Positions 45,945-57,478 are shown, numbered from the stretch's first letter. The stretch: 64,000 nucleotides of DNA from Xaviernesmea oryzae (GCF_900177415.1 NZ_FXAF01000002.1:124001-188000), one strand, 5' to 3'. Notes: generated by a model not told the origin, from the letters alone. Numbers and translations: made by a program.

Positions 45945-47297
45945 TCAGGCCGCGTTGCGCACGTTGGCGATGACGCCGACGAGGCCGTCGACGATGCGCT
46001 CGATCTGCGTGCGGTCGTCGCCTTCGGCCATCACCCGGATCAGCGGCTCGGTGCCGGACGGGCGGATGACCAGGCGCCCGCGGGAGGCGAGCTCCGCCTC
46101 CGCGTCGGCGATAGCCTGACGCACGATCGCGTCCTCCAGAGGCTTGCCGCCCTGGAAGCGGACGTTCTTCAGAAGCTGCGGCACAGGCTCGAAACGGCGG
46201 CAGACTTCGCTGACCGGCCTGTCGAGGCGTTTCACGCGCGCGAGAATCTGCAGCGCGGCGACCAGGCCGTCGCCCGTCGTGCCGAAATCGGACAGCACGA
46301 TATGGCCGGACTGCTCGCCGCCGATATTGATATCGTGGTTGCGCATGTGCTCGACGACATAACGGTCGCCGACCTTGGTGCGGTGAAGGGCAAGCCCCCT
46401 GCCATCGAGGAACCGTTCCAGGCCGAGATTGGACATGACGGTGGCGACGATGCCGCCGCCCCTCAGCTTTTCGTCCTCGGCCCAGCTTTCGGCGATGACG
46501 GCCATAAGCTGGTCGCCGTCGACGATCTCGCCGCGCTCGTCGACGATGATGACGCGGTCGGCGTCGCCGTCCAGAGCGATGCCGATATCGGCGCGCACCT
46601 CGTGCACCTTCTTCTGCAGCTTCTCCGGGCTCGTGGAGCCGCAATCGAGGTTGATGTTCGTGCCGTTCGGCTCGTTGCCGATCGTCACCACCTCGGCGCC
46701 GAGCTCCCAGAGCGCGAGCGGCGCCACCTTGTAGGCCGCGCCGTTGGCGCAGTCGATCGCAACGCGCAGGCCGTGCAGCGTGACGTCGCGCGGCAGCGTG
46801 CGCTTGGCATGCTCGATATAGCGGTAGATGTCGCCCTCGACGCGCTTCGCCCGGCCGATATCGCCGGACTTGGCGAGCTGCGTGTGCGGGTCCTTGTCCA
46901 GCAGGTCCTCGATCTGCATTTCGAGCTCGTCGGAAAGCTTGTAGCCGTCCGGACCGAAGAGCTTGATGCCGTTGTCCTCGTAAGGATTGTGGGAGGCGGA
47001 GATCATCACGCCGATGTCGGCGCGCAGCGAGCGGGTGAGCATGGCGACGGCCGGCGTCGGGATCGGGCCGAGCAGGAAGACGTCGAGGCCGGCAGCGGTG
47101 AAGCCGGCCACCATGGCGTTTTCCAGCATGTAACCGGAGAGGCGGGTATCCTTGCCGATCACCACGCGATGGCGATGGCTGCCGTTGCGGAAGATCGTGC
47201 CGACGGCAATTCCGACGCGCATCGCAAGGTCGGGCGTCATCGGGAAGATATTGGACTGTCCGCGGATGCCGTCGGTGCCAAAGTAGCGGCGGGTCAT
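45945..47297 (-). CDS. glmM: Phosphoglucosamine mutase
   Basis: The 450-residue enzyme has N-terminal [13 protein letters not shown], phosphorylated Ser102 in [15 protein letters not shown], metal loop ALDGDADR, substrate loop [10 protein letters not shown] and phosphate loop [15 protein letters not shown]. It converts glucosamine-6-phosphate to glucosamine-1-phosphate for UDP-GlcNAc, feeding peptidoglycan and lipid A synthesis. AAGGAG precedes the ATG. It lies downstream of ftsH, as in other rhizobia, but a terminator at 47497 suggests its own promoter in 47298-47496. Confidence 0.96.
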   Translation of the reverse strand: MTRRYFGTDGIRGQSNIFPMTPDLAMRVGIAVGTIFRNGSHRHRVVIGKDTRLSGYMLENAMVAGFTAAGLDVFLLGPIPTPAVAMLTRSLRADIGVMISASHNPYEDNGIKLFGPDGYKLSDELEMQIEDLLDKDPHTQLAKSGDIGRAKRVEGDIYRYIEHAKRTLPRDVTLHGLRVAIDCANGAAYKVAPLALWELGAEVVTIGNEPNGTNINLDCGSTSPEKLQKKVHEVRADIGIALDGDADRVIIVDERGEIVDGDQLMAVIAESWAEDEKLRGGGIVATVMSNLGLERFLDGRGLALHRTKVGDRYVVEHMRNHDINIGGEQSGHIVLSDFGTTGDGLVAALQILARVKRLDRPVSEVCRRFEPVPQLLKNVRFQGGKPLEDAIVRQAIADAEAELASRGRLVIRPSGTEPLIRVMAEGDDRTQIERIVDGLVGVIANVRNAA

Positions 47298-47496
47298 GTA
47301 AGCTCCTTCATCGCGCCTGACATGGCGCGGTCCTCGCAGCGATAGAACTGCGGCCATTCTCTAACGGCAAACCAGCCGGAAAGCCCGGCTCATGCCATAG
47401 TTCGAATGCCCAGGCACGTAAATTAGCGTCAAAATCGATTATATCCCGTTACCAAATAAGGTTACACCGCTCACTCATAGGACTGGACCGGCAAGC

Positions 47497-47529
47497 AAAA
47501 ACCGCCGCGGATCGCTCCGCGGCGGTTTT
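47497..47529 (-). terminator. Terminator after ftsH
   Basis: AAAACCGCCGCGGA and TCCGCGGCGGTTTT form a 14-bp perfect stem with a 4-base loop, 20 bases past the ftsH stop. T-runs are within the stem on both strands, so it can end transcription from either side. Confidence 0.85.
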
Positions 47530-47549
47530 AAAAGCATCATGCCGGCCGA

Positions 47550-49487
<1,938 letters not shown>

Positions 49488-49592
49488 TGAACTCCCCGGA
49501 CTACGACGACCAGCTTCTTCAGGCGGCCGCCTTGCTTGCCGCATAACATAGGGTTGCGGCACGTGCTTGCCAAGGCGAACCGGAGCCGCTGC

Positions 49593-51188
49593 CTACCTTT
49601 TCCGCGCGGAATCCTTAATTGGCAGCGGGGGAAAAACGTCGCATCCGAGCAAAACCGCGAACTCACGCCCAAGATTAAGATCGAACTGCGGCAAAAAACG
49701 GTCGAAGGGCGCGAGCGTGGGGGTGATGCGGATCTGGCTGGCGGTGGAAGCGATGCCCCTCATCCGGCTGCCGCCGCCTTCTCCCCGCACGCGGGGAGAA
49801 GGAAGGATGCCGCTTCGCTCGGCGGCACTCTCCCCGCGAGAGGGAACGGCAGCAGCGCGGCGAACCTCCTTCTCCCCGTCAGATGGGGAGAAGTGCCGAG
49901 CGGAAGCGAGGCGATGAGGGGGCGGGACGCCGATACGCTCCTCGTTCCCCTCTTTCGCTTCTCCCCCCTCATCCGACCCTTCGGGCCACCTTCTCCCCGC
50001 CGGGGAGAAGGGAGAATTTGCCTCCACGCACGGCATCACCGCCATCGCCCGCATGGCGACAGCCGGCGGTGCGTCCGGAAACAGGGCCAGGGCCTCGTCC
50101 CGATCGGGCGCGGTCGGGCCGGCGACGATTTCGGAAGTCCCGTCGTTGACGATCCGGTAGCGGCCGTCCCAGACCGCCGCCTCGCCAGGCGGGATATGCA
50201 GCGGGACGAGGCCGCGGTTCTCGCGGGAGAGATAAAGTCCTTCGCGGCGCAGGTCGAAGATCACCCTGCCGGCCGTGATGCGGCCGGGCCGGCCGCCGTC
50301 GAGGAAGGCCATCACCCGGTCCATGCTCGCGCGCGCCGGCGCATGCGCCCTCCCCCCGAGCACGGCCGCCAGCAACGACAGCACATGGCGGCGCACGGCC
50401 GCCTCGCCTTCGAGCCCCGCCGGAGCAAGATGCGCAAGAACGCCATGGCGGACCGTCAGGTGATCGCGGACGAGACGCGCCGCGGCGTCGGACAAGGCCG
50501 TCCGCCTTTCGACCGACCGCGCCAGGGCGGCCCCGTCGAACCGGCTTTCGGCCGCAAGCCGCCCGCGCACCCTCACCCGTTCGTAATGCGGATCGAGGTT
50601 GCTGGGATCGTCGATCCAGCCCTGCCCCTCCGCGGTGAGGAAAGCACGGATGTCGGCGCGGCGGGTCTTGAGGAACGGCCGCAGGAGCCAGCGCCGCCGT
50701 TCCAGAAGCACGGCTTCGGCCATGCCGGCGAGGCCGAGATTGTCCTCTCCCTCGCTTCGGGCGGCACGCATGAAAACGGTCTCCGCCTGGTCGTCGAGCG
50801 TGTGGCCGGTGAGGATCGCGGTCGCGTCGACCTCGTCGGCGACCTCCAGCAGAAGCCGGTAGCGCGCCTCGCGGGCGGCGGCCGAGAGCCCCGTCTTCGG
50901 CTTCTCGCCATCCCAGCGGCGGATGACATGCGGGATGCCGATCCTGCCGCAAAGGGCGGCGACGGCGCGCGCCTCTTCGGCCGATTCGGGCCTCAACGCG
51001 TGGTCGACGGTCGCCGCGAAGATCAGCACGCCGGAGCCGGAGGGATTGGTTTTCGAAAGGGAGAGAAGGAGGCCGGTCGAATCGCTGCCGCCGGAAATGG
51101 CGACGAGAAGGCGGGCCGGTTTCGAAAGATCGTCAAGGAGGCGCCGCACCGCCTCTACGGGCGGCAGGATGGGGGCGCCGGCGGTCAC
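49593..51188 (-). CDS. tilS: tRNA(Ile)-lysidine synthetase with in-frame palindromic insertion
   Basis: The 531-residue protein has PP-loop ISGGSDS (31-37), then TVDHALRPESAEEARAVA, LTGHTLDDQAETVFMR and WIDDPSNLDPHYERVRVR, all standard TilS blocks. It changes cytidine 34 of tRNA-Ile(CAU) to lysidine and is essential in most bacteria. Residues ~393-478 are coded by two family A elements (49755-50012), giving a Ser/Gly/Arg/Glu-rich segment; the normal C-terminal sequence resumes with LAPFDRFLPQFDLNLG. Without the insertion the length would be about 445. It is 13 bases downstream of cpoB. Confidence 0.9.
   Translation of the reverse strand: MTAGAPILPPVEAVRRLLDDLSKPARLLVAISGGSDSTGLLLSLSKTNPSGSGVLIFAATVDHALRPESAEEARAVAALCGRIGIPHVIRRWDGEKPKTGLSAAAREARYRLLLEVADEVDATAILTGHTLDDQAETVFMRAARSEGEDNLGLAGMAEAVLLERRRWLLRPFLKTRRADIRAFLTAEGQGWIDDPSNLDPHYERVRVRGRLAAESRFDGAALARSVERRTALSDAAARLVRDHLTVRHGVLAHLAPAGLEGEAAVRRHVLSLLAAVLGGRAHAPARASMDRVMAFLDGGRPGRITAGRVIFDLRREGLYLSRENRGLVPLHIPPGEAAVWDGRYRIVNDGTSEIVAGPTAPDRDEALALFPDAPPAVAMRAMAVMPCVEANSPFSPAGRRWPEGSDEGGEAKEGNEERIGVPPPHRLASARHFSPSDGEKEVRRAAAVPSRGESAAERSGILPSPRVRGEGGGSRMRGIASTASQIRITPTLAPFDRFLPQFDLNLGREFAVLLGCDVFPPLPIKDSARKR
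49755..50012. repeat. Two family A palindromic elements within the tilS coding sequence
   Basis: Element one runs 49755-49925 (GCCCCTCATCCGGCTGCCGC to GGCGATGAGGGGGC) with two TTCTCCCC hairpins. Element two runs 49963-50012 (CCCCCTCATCCGACCCTTCG to CGGGGAGAAGGG). Neither introduces a stop in the tilS frame, and the total (about 258 bases, 86 codons) keeps the frame. Confidence 0.85.
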
Positions 51189-51201
51189 AGGAACGCCGCC
51201 T

Positions 51202-52239
51202 TCAATCGCAGCTCAGGCGCTTCTCTTCGCTGCCGACCTTGGAAAGCACGGCGCGCGGCGCGCTCGGATAGCGCTTGGTCACTTCGCGCAGCGTGGCGCA
51301 GGCGGTTTCGGTATTGTCGAGGGCGGCGAGCGACATGCCGAGCTTCAGCAGCATTTCCGGCGCCTTCGCCGATTTTCCGTAGGTCTGGTGCGCGTTCAGG
51401 AAAGTCTTCGCGGCCTCGGCGTATTTTTCCTGGGAATACTGCGCCTCGCCGAGCCAGAAATTCGCGTCGGCGATGCGGGCGCTCTTCGGATAGGCCTGGA
51501 TATAGGCGGCGAACTCCCTCTCCGCGAGCGAATAGTCGCCGGCGAGCACATGGTTGTAGGCGCCCTGATAGGAATCGTTCTCGTTACCGAGCGAGGCGGT
51601 CTGCTGCGGATCGGTCCTTGCGGGAGCGGCCGGCCGGCCGGGAACCTGGGCACCCGTGTCCACGCCCGGAAGCCCGGCGGCATTGTTGGCCCGGTCGTTG
51701 CGGCTGGCGCCGCGCGGATTGCCGTTCTGGTCGAAATCGATGGAGCCGAGCGTGGTCGGCGGCGGCGCCGTCCGGCTGCCGGCGGACTGGTCCCCGCCGA
51801 TACCGCCGTCGGAGGGGGACTCGATGATCCTCGCGACATCGTCGGACGACTGAACGGGCGGGGCGGATGGAGCGGCCGGGGCGCGATTGGACGCCACGGC
51901 CGGTCTCCCGGCCGTGGTATCGATTTCGCTCCTCTTGTTCTTCTCCAGATCCTGGAAGCGGAATTCGTTATCTTCCTGCGTCTTGCGCATCTGCTCCTGC
52001 ATCTGCAGCAGCTGATAACTCATTTCCTCGATCCGGCCGTTCAATTGCCGGACCTCTTCCTGGAGTTGCTGGACGCGAACGGCATCGGTGCTCTGCGCGA
52101 GAATCACCGGCCGGTCGTCGGCCGAGGGTCTCTCCGCAGCACTCTGATGGCCCTGGAAGAGTTTCGGCAGCGAGAAGGCCCCCGCCGGGCCGCCCGTCGC
52201 CATGAGCCCCAGCATCGCTGCCAAGACAAGTTTCCTCAT
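51202..52239 (-). CDS. cpoB: Tol-Pal system protein CpoB (YbgF)
   Basis: The 345-residue periplasmic protein has a signal peptide (MRKLVLAAMLGLMATGGPAG), an N-terminal coiled coil (VRVQQLQEEVRQLNGRIEEM, then LLQMQEQMRKTQEDNEFRF), a long Pro/Ala/Asn-rich linker and C-terminal TPR units (YNHVLAGDYSLAEREFAAYI, FWLGEAQYSQEKYAEAAKTF, KLGMSLAALDNTETACATL). It coordinates Tol-Pal with peptidoglycan synthesis during division. A terminator separates it from pal upstream, so it probably has its own promoter; tilS follows by 13 bases. Confidence 0.93.
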   Translation of the reverse strand: MRKLVLAAMLGLMATGGPAGAFSLPKLFQGHQSAAERPSADDRPVILAQSTDAVRVQQLQEEVRQLNGRIEEMSYQLLQMQEQMRKTQEDNEFRFQDLEKNKRSEIDTTAGRPAVASNRAPAAPSAPPVQSSDDVARIIESPSDGGIGGDQSAGSRTAPPPTTLGSIDFDQNGNPRGASRNDRANNAAGLPGVDTGAQVPGRPAAPARTDPQQTASLGNENDSYQGAYNHVLAGDYSLAEREFAAYIQAYPKSARIADANFWLGEAQYSQEKYAEAAKTFLNAHQTYGKSAKAPEMLLKLGMSLAALDNTETACATLREVTKRYPSAPRAVLSKVGSEEKRLSCD

Positions 52240-52370
52240 GAGTGTCCGTCCTGCTCTCTTTAATTGCGCCCAATCGGCGCAGGAGGGATTTTTCCAATCT
52301 GCCGCCTGAAAAAGCAACCAAGTCGGCGATCAAAAATCCCCGAAATCGGGGCCAAACTATGGAAAAAACA

Positions 52371-52396
52371 AAAAGGCGGCTCAGAAAGCCGCCTTT
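52371..52396 (-). terminator. Terminator after pal
   Basis: AAAAGGCGGC and GCCGCCTTTT pair as a 10-bp stem with a 6-base loop, 23 bases past the pal stop on the minus strand; more T bases follow on that strand (rich A-tract on the plus strand at 52362-52374). Confidence 0.85.
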
Positions 52397-52419
52397 TAAT
52401 GCCGGATCGGTGGCCCGTA

Positions 52420-52929
52420 TCAGGAGCCGGCGCCGCCGAGAACGGTGACGGCGCGGCGGTTCTGCGACCAGCAAGAGATGTCGTCGCAGACCGCGACCGG
52501 ACGTTCCTTGCCGTAGGAGATGGTCCGGATGCGATTCGCCGGAACGCCGCGGGAGGCGAGATATTCCCTCGCGGCAGCGGCGCGGCGGGCGCCGAGCGCG
52601 AGGTTGTATTCACGGGTGCCGCGTTCGTCGGCATGGCCTTCGACGGTGATCGCGTAGTTCGGATAGCGCTGCAGCCACTGGGCCTGGCGGTCGAGCGTCT
52701 GCTGGGCGTCGGCGCGGATCGAGGACGAGTCGGTGTCGAAGAAGATGCGGTCGCCGACATTGACGGTGAAGTCCTGCTGCGAACCGGGCGTTGCCGAACC
52801 GGCGCCGCCGAGGCCGAGCTCGCCGGCGCTGTTGGGAAGGTTCTTCTTGTTGGCGCAGCCTGCGAGCGCGAGTGCCAGCGTGAGGGCGATGACGGCGGGA
52901 TTACGGGCGAGGTTCTGCATGCGGCTCAT
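52420..52929 (-). CDS. pal: Peptidoglycan-associated lipoprotein
   Basis: The 169-residue lipoprotein has lipobox LAGC with Cys25 and an OmpA-like C-terminal domain: FFDTDSSSIRADAQQTLDRQ and TVEGHADERGTREYNLALG, the peptidoglycan-binding signature. CDDISC adds two Cys residues near the end. It links the outer membrane to peptidoglycan and is the end point of the Tol machine. AAGGAG precedes the ATG. It is separated from tolB by 185 bases containing inverted CtrA-like half-sites. Confidence 0.96.
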   Translation of the reverse strand: MSRMQNLARNPAVIALTLALALAGCANKKNLPNSAGELGLGGAGSATPGSQQDFTVNVGDRIFFDTDSSSIRADAQQTLDRQAQWLQRYPNYAITVEGHADERGTREYNLALGARRAAAAREYLASRGVPANRIRTISYGKERPVAVCDDISCWSQNRRAVTVLGGAGS

Positions 52930-52993
52930 GGCCGGTCTCTCCTTGATCAATAAATTCCGAAATTTCAGAGTTGCCAGACTCTAACCGGGCTCG

Positions 52994-53023
52994 GTTAACC
53001 ATGACCAAACACTTATGGTTAAC
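52994..53023. promoter_or_regulatory. Inverted TTAACCAT half-sites upstream of pal
   Basis: GTTAACCAT (52994-53002) and ATGGTTAAC (53015-53023) are perfect 9-bp inverted arms with a 12-base spacer in the tolB-pal interval. TTAACCAT has been described as a CtrA half-site in Caulobacter. The position, 65-95 bases before the pal ATG, suits a regulator of a separate pal promoter. The regulator assignment is inference. Confidence 0.5.
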
Positions 53024-53114
53024 GGAATATTACAGTGTCCCTTATCGAGCCCCTTTCCCAGCAGATTCGGGCGCAAAAGAGGCGAAAAGCCGCCCATCCC
53101 CCGGTCGTCCGCCC

Positions 53115-54422
53115 CTATTCGAGGAGCGGCGACCAGGCCGGGTCGGAGGCATAGGCCGGGGTCTTGATCTGGATCTCGTTGTAGCCCGTCAGGTCGATCG
53201 AATAGAGCTGCGGGCCGCCCGCCCCTGCGGGCTGGCGGAAGAACATCAGCACGCGGCCGTTCGGCGCCCAGGTCGGGCCCTCGTTGTGGAAGCCCGTGGT
53301 CAGGATGCGCTCGCCCGACCCGTCCGGCCGCATCACGCCGATCGAGAACTTGCCGCCCGACTGCTTGGTGAAGGCGATGAGATCGCCGCGCGGCGACCAG
53401 ACCGGTGTCGAATAGGAACCGTCGCCGAAGGAGACGCGGGTCTGGCCCGAACCGTCGGCATTCATGACGTAGATCTGCGGACGGCCGCCGCGGTCGCTTT
53501 CGAACGCGATGCGCGCCCCGTCCGGCGAATAAGACGGCGAGGTGTCGATCGCCTGCGTCGAGGTGAGCCGGGTCGTGGTGCGCGAACGCAGGTCCATCGT
53601 GTAGATGTTGGAATTGCCGTCCTGCTGCAGGCTCATGATCACCTTCTGGCCGTCCGGCGAAAAGCGCGGCGAGAACGTCATGCCCGGGAAATTGCCGACC
53701 ACCTCGCGCTGCCCGGTCTCGAGCTGCAGCAGGTAGACGCGCGGCTGGTTGCCCTCGAAGGACATGTAGGTGATTTCCTGCCGGCTCGGCGAGAAGCGCG
53801 GCGTCAGCACGATGTCCCTGGTGTTCGTCAGCATGCGGACGTTGAAGCCGTCCTGGTCCATGATCGCGAGCTGGCGCTGGCGGGCGTTCTTCGGACCGCT
53901 TTCGGAGACGAAGACGACGCGGGTATCGAAATAGCCTTCCTCGCCGGTGATCTGCTTGTAGATCGCGTCGGCGATGATATGGGCCACGCGGCGCCAGTTC
54001 TCCGGCTGGGTGTAGAACTGCTGGCCGGTCATCTGCGAGCCCGCGAACGTGTCCCAGAGGCGGAACTCGGCGCGAAGCCGCCCGTCGCCCTCGCGGGTCA
54101 CGCGGCCCGTCACCAGGGCCTGCGCGTTGATGACCTTCCAGTCCTCGAAGCGCGGCGCGCGGTTGGGATCGGAAATCTTCTCGATGAAGGCGTTCCTGTC
54201 GATCGGCGCAAAGAGGCCCGAGCGCTGCAGGTCGGCGGCGACGACTTGCGAAATCTGCGCGCCGAGATCGTTGTTCGACAGGAAATCCGTCACGGCGATC
54301 GGCAGCGGCTCGACATTGCCCTTGTTGATGTTGATCTCGACGCGGGCCTGGGCCGGCGCGGAGAACATCACGGCCATGCCGGCGAGCGCGATCATGAGAC
54401 GGATGAAAGAGCGTTTCATCAT
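53115..54422 (-). CDS. tolB: Tol-Pal system beta-propeller protein TolB
   Basis: The 435-residue periplasmic protein has a signal peptide ([20 protein letters not shown], cleaved near APAQA), an N-terminal domain (about 27-165) and a six-bladed propeller with repeated blades such as [40 protein letters not shown] and [20 protein letters not shown]. It binds Pal and TolA. The start could be 54440, 54422 or 54419; AAAGG upstream favours 54422. It follows tolA by 14 bases. Confidence 0.95.
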   Translation of the reverse strand: MMKRSFIRLMIALAGMAVMFSAPAQARVEININKGNVEPLPIAVTDFLSNNDLGAQISQVVAADLQRSGLFAPIDRNAFIEKISDPNRAPRFEDWKVINAQALVTGRVTREGDGRLRAEFRLWDTFAGSQMTGQQFYTQPENWRRVAHIIADAIYKQITGEEGYFDTRVVFVSESGPKNARQRQLAIMDQDGFNVRMLTNTRDIVLTPRFSPSRQEITYMSFEGNQPRVYLLQLETGQREVVGNFPGMTFSPRFSPDGQKVIMSLQQDGNSNIYTMDLRSRTTTRLTSTQAIDTSPSYSPDGARIAFESDRGGRPQIYVMNADGSGQTRVSFGDGSYSTPVWSPRGDLIAFTKQSGGKFSIGVMRPDGSGERILTTGFHNEGPTWAPNGRVLMFFRQPAGAGGPQLYSIDLTGYNEIQIKTPAYASDPAWSPLLE

Positions 54423-54436
54423 GGTGTTAAGGCCTT

Positions 54437-55600
54437 TCAAAGCAATTCGCTCGGATCGAAGTTGACGACGACTTCGCTCCAGGCGTCGTATTTGTCGGCG
54501 GGCAGGTTCTTGAAGGGCGAGGACCGCATGACGGCGCGAAGCGCGCTGCCCTCCAGCGTGCGGCGGGCGGAATCCGAACCGCCGGAGGCCCTGACCTCCG
54601 GCCGGCCGACGATCGCGCCGGATTCGTCGAGCTTCATGGTCACGGTGATGATGACGCCGTCGGCGCCCTCGATGCCGGCGATGACGGACCAGTTGTTCTG
54701 GATCTGGCCGCGCAGCGCGTCCATCTCGCTCTGGGTGAGCTTCGAACCGCCCGTATCCCGCTTGCCGCCCATCGCCGCCGGCGCGGAAGAACGCTTCGCC
54801 CCGCCGCCGGAGGATTCCTGCTTGTTGAGCAGCGCCGCGATTTCGTCCGCGTTGAAATCGCTCTGCTTGGAAGACGAGGACTTGGCGGTCTCCTGCTTCT
54901 TGCCTTCCTTCTTGTCGGTCGGCTTTTCCGCAGCCTTCGCGGTCTCCGCCGGCTTCGGCGTCTCGGGCTTCTTCTCGGCCGGTTTCTCGACGGGCTTGGC
55001 CTCTTGCTTCGGCGGCTCCGGCCTCGGCCGGGCCGCAGGGACCGGCACGGCATCCGGCAGCGGAATTTCCTCGGCCTGCGTTTCAGCCGGCGCGGGTGTC
55101 GGATTTGCCTGGGGCTGGGGTTGCGGCTGCGGCGTCGGCTCCGGCTTGGGCGGCGTCACCTCCGGCTTCGGTTCCGGCAGCGCGGCAACCTCGGTCGGCT
55201 TCGGCGCGGTCTCCTCCGGCACGATGTCCTTGACGTCGTTCTGCTCCGGCGTGGGCGTCGGCACCGGCTTTTCGACCGGCTTCGGGGCGGCCGCGGCTTC
55301 CGCCTGAACAGGCTTCTTTGCGGGCGTCGGCGGCGTCTTCAGGTCGATGTCGTTGTCGCCGCTATTTTCGGCGTTCTCGACGATGTTCGGCTTGGCCGTC
55401 GGCTTCGGCGCGGCCTTTTCGGCGACCGGCGCCGTCTTGTCGCCCTGCTGGATCTGGGTGATCGATTCCACCGGGATGATGTCGACCGGCAGCGCTTCCA
55501 CGTCGGCCACCTCGAATGAGGCGGGCGCGCTGATGGACACCAGCGCGTAACCGAGCACCAGTGTGTGGAGGACCAGCGATGTGCCGAGACTACCCTTCAT
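54437..55600 (-). CDS. tolA: Tol-Pal system protein TolA
   Basis: The 387-residue protein has one N-terminal membrane helix ([20 protein letters not shown]), a long Pro/Lys/Glu/Ala domain (about 60-275, with runs such as [20 protein letters not shown]) that spans the periplasm, and a TonB-like C-terminal domain ([20 protein letters not shown] to [11 protein letters not shown]). It transmits proton-motive energy from TolQR to TolB-Pal. It is 9 bases downstream of tolR. Confidence 0.94.
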   Translation of the reverse strand: MKGSLGTSLVLHTLVLGYALVSISAPASFEVADVEALPVDIIPVESITQIQQGDKTAPVAEKAAPKPTAKPNIVENAENSGDNDIDLKTPPTPAKKPVQAEAAAAPKPVEKPVPTPTPEQNDVKDIVPEETAPKPTEVAALPEPKPEVTPPKPEPTPQPQPQPQANPTPAPAETQAEEIPLPDAVPVPAARPRPEPPKQEAKPVEKPAEKKPETPKPAETAKAAEKPTDKKEGKKQETAKSSSSKQSDFNADEIAALLNKQESSGGGAKRSSAPAAMGGKRDTGGSKLTQSEMDALRGQIQNNWSVIAGIEGADGVIITVTMKLDESGAIVGRPEVRASGGSDSARRTLEGSALRAVMRSSPFKNLPADKYDAWSEVVVNFDPSELL

Positions 55601-55609
55601 GGCGCCCGA

Positions 55610-56062
55610 TCACTTCTCCTGTTCCTGAAGCGTGACGAGGCCGATATTCTTGTAACCGGCGGCGGAAATGCGCGCCATCACCTTCATGACGACGCCATAG
55701 GCGGCGGTCGTGTCGCCGCGCACGTAGATGCGCTCGTTGTAGCCCGTGGTGGCGATCGCCTGCAGCTTCGGGACGATCTCGTCGATGCCGATCGGCGTTT
55801 CCTGCAGATAGATTTCGCCCGACGGATTGACCGAGACGGTGATCGGCTGGGTGTCCGCATTCATGGCCCGCGCCTGCGTTTCCGGCAGGTCGATCGGCAC
55901 GCCGACGGTCATCATCGGCGCCGCCACCATGAAGATGATCAGGAGCACGAGCATGACGTCCACGAGCGGCGTGACGTTGATCTCGCTGATCGCACCGTTG
56001 CGCCGGCCGCGCCTGCGGCGCCCGCCACCCGATGCCTTTGCTCCTCCGGCCGACATACCCAT
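55610..56062 (-). CDS. tolR: Tol-Pal system protein TolR
   Basis: The 150-residue ExbD-family protein has a basic Gly/Arg-rich N-terminus (GGGRRRRGRRNGAISEINVT), one membrane helix starting PLVDVMLVLLIIFMVAAPMM with the ion-channel Asp in LVDVML, and a periplasmic domain. It forms the proton-driven motor with TolQ. It lies 27 bases downstream of tolQ. Confidence 0.95.
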   Translation of the reverse strand: MGMSAGGAKASGGGRRRRGRRNGAISEINVTPLVDVMLVLLIIFMVAAPMMTVGVPIDLPETQARAMNADTQPITVSVNPSGEIYLQETPIGIDEIVPKLQAIATTGYNERIYVRGDTTAAYGVVMKVMARISAAGYKNIGLVTLQEQEK

Positions 56063-56089
56063 GATGCGTACTCCTTGGCCTTGCTGGGA

Positions 56090-56809
56090 TTACTGCGCCG
56101 CCTGGCGCGGCTGCAGCTTCTCGTCGATCTGGCGCGACAGGATGGCGGAGAACTCGTCCGCGAAACCCTCCATGCGGGCCGAAAGCTTGCCGGCATCGGC
56201 GGTGAACTTGTTGTAGGCGATAACGGCGGGGATGGCGGCCACGAGACCGATCGCGGTCGCCAGCAGCGCTTCGGCGATACCGGGTGCGACGACCGCGAGA
56301 TTGGTGGACTTCGAGCCGGCGATCGCCTGGAACGAGGTCATGATGCCGACGACCGTGCCGAAGAGGCCGATGAACGGACCGGCCGAGCCGATCGTCGCCA
56401 GCGACCCGAGGCGGGCCTCGTAGCTCTCGCTCTCGCGCGCCATGGTGACATCCATCGCCCGGTCGATGCGCATCTGCAGCCCGATCGGCGAGCGCGCGCC
56501 GCGCTCGAAGCTCTTCTTCCATTCGCGCATGGCGGCGACGAAGATCGCGGCAAGCCCGTTGTTCTGGCGTTCCGAAAGCGTGCGATAGAGCTCTTCCAGC
56601 GACTGGCCGGACCAGAAGACCTGCTCGAACTGGTCGAACTGGCGCTTGGCCTTGCCGAAGCTCACGTATTTGTCGATGACGATCGCCCAGGTCCAGACCG
56701 ACGCGCCGATGAGACCGATCATGACCAGCTTGACGATCAGCCCGGCCTGCATGAACAGCGCCCACAGACTGACATCGTGTGTCGCCGCTTCCAAACCTAT
56801 CTGTTCCAT
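56090..56809 (-). CDS. tolQ: Tol-Pal system protein TolQ
   Basis: The 239-residue ExbB-family protein has three membrane helices (about 14-37, 133-158 and 170-195). Conserved features are SLATIGSAGPFIGLFGTVVG and GIAEALLATAIGLVAAIPAV. It is first in the tolQRAB cluster. In most Proteobacteria ybgC directly precedes it; here a toxin-antitoxin pair and a copy of the ybgC 3' end lie between them, so the operon must use a promoter in 56810-57068. Confidence 0.95.
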   Translation of the reverse strand: MEQIGLEAATHDVSLWALFMQAGLIVKLVMIGLIGASVWTWAIVIDKYVSFGKAKRQFDQFEQVFWSGQSLEELYRTLSERQNNGLAAIFVAAMREWKKSFERGARSPIGLQMRIDRAMDVTMARESESYEARLGSLATIGSAGPFIGLFGTVVGIMTSFQAIAGSKSTNLAVVAPGIAEALLATAIGLVAAIPAVIAYNKFTADAGKLSARMEGFADEFSAILSRQIDEKLQPRQAAQ

Positions 56810-57068
56810 CTATTCACAATCCCCGAATCCAAACGCCCGGTTTTTTAAGGACCGGGCGGGTTCAAAAGCGCGCTTTCGCGAGAATGTCTTTGATCGCTGG
56901 ATGCGCTTAGCCTTAACCCCAAGATGCCCTGAGTTTCCAGCTTGGCTTCTCGCTTTCAATTTTGGTCAAAGGAAGGCGTGCGTTGCACAAATTCCTCATG
57001 GACCAGTAAGACATCATTATCGTTAAGAATGTATTACAACAAAGCGCGCCTATCTATTTGGCGGGACT

Positions 57069-57117
57069 CAAAAACTTCTCCGCCACGGCCTCCGGCAGCC
57101 GGCGCGGGCGGCCGTGC
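57069..57117. repeat. 49-bp direct repeat, left copy (displaced ybgC 3' end)
   Basis: It begins CAAAAACTTCTCCGCCACGG and ends GGGCGGCCGTGC, and is identical to 57768-57816, which lies within the genuine ybgC 3' end. The two copies bracket the toxin-antitoxin pair; identity ends sharply on both sides. Read on the minus strand it still codes most of the ybgC C-terminus (AVAEKF) but lacks the last codons. Confidence 0.85.
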
Positions 57118-57151
57118 CGACCGCATGAAGCTGTCTTTCGAAACGGGTTTG

Positions 57152-57170
57152 TGTTACATGGTATGCAACA
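57152..57170. promoter_or_regulatory. Near-palindrome, probable antitoxin operator
   Basis: TGTTACATGGTATGCAACA has 8-base arms with one mismatch and a 3-base centre, 20 bases before the antitoxin ATG. Ribbon-helix-helix antitoxins usually autoregulate at such sites. Confidence 0.5.
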
Positions 57171-57190
57171 AGCACCGCATGGAGACTGAC

Positions 57191-57478
57191 ATGGCCGAAT
57201 CGACTTTTACGTTCCGTGTCGATGAAGAATTGAAGGCCGCATTCGGGGAGGCCGCCAAGGCCCGCGACCAGACGGGTGCGCAGCTCTTGCGTCGCTTCAT
57301 GCGGGATTTCGTCAAACAGCAGCAGGCCGAAATCGAGTACGACGCCTGGTTCCGCAGGGAGGTGGAAGAAGGCATAGCCTCAGCCAATGCGGGAGATGTC
57401 ATTTCCGCCGAAGACGTTGAAAAGCACTTCGCAGCGCGCCGCGCAGAAACACGGCGCAAGATCAGCGGTGGCCGGTGA
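57191..57478 (+). CDS. Ribbon-helix-helix antitoxin (RelB/ParD-like)
   Basis: The 95-residue protein starts MAESTFTFRVDEELKAAFGE, the beta-strand and first helix of a ribbon-helix-helix DNA-binding dimer, then AAKARDQTGAQLLRRFMRDF. The acidic C-terminal half (EVEEGIASANAGDVISAEDV) would wrap the toxin. GGAG six bases before the ATG supports this start. It overlaps the toxin start by four bases (GTGA). It lies between ybgC and tolQ, on the opposite strand to both. Confidence 0.85.
   Translation: MAESTFTFRVDEELKAAFGEAAKARDQTGAQLLRRFMRDFVKQQQAEIEYDAWFRREVEEGIASANAGDVISAEDVEKHFAARRAETRRKISGGR

Larger units (their letters stand above)
56810..57190. other. Gene-free interval between tolQ and the antitoxin gene
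   Basis: It holds the tolQ promoter region, a GCCCGGTTTTTTAAGGACCGGGC hairpin near 56837-56858 (arms CCCGGT and ACCGGG), the left copy of the 49-bp ybgC-end repeat (57069-57117) and the antitoxin operator (57152-57170). No coding frame is convincing. Confidence 0.6.
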
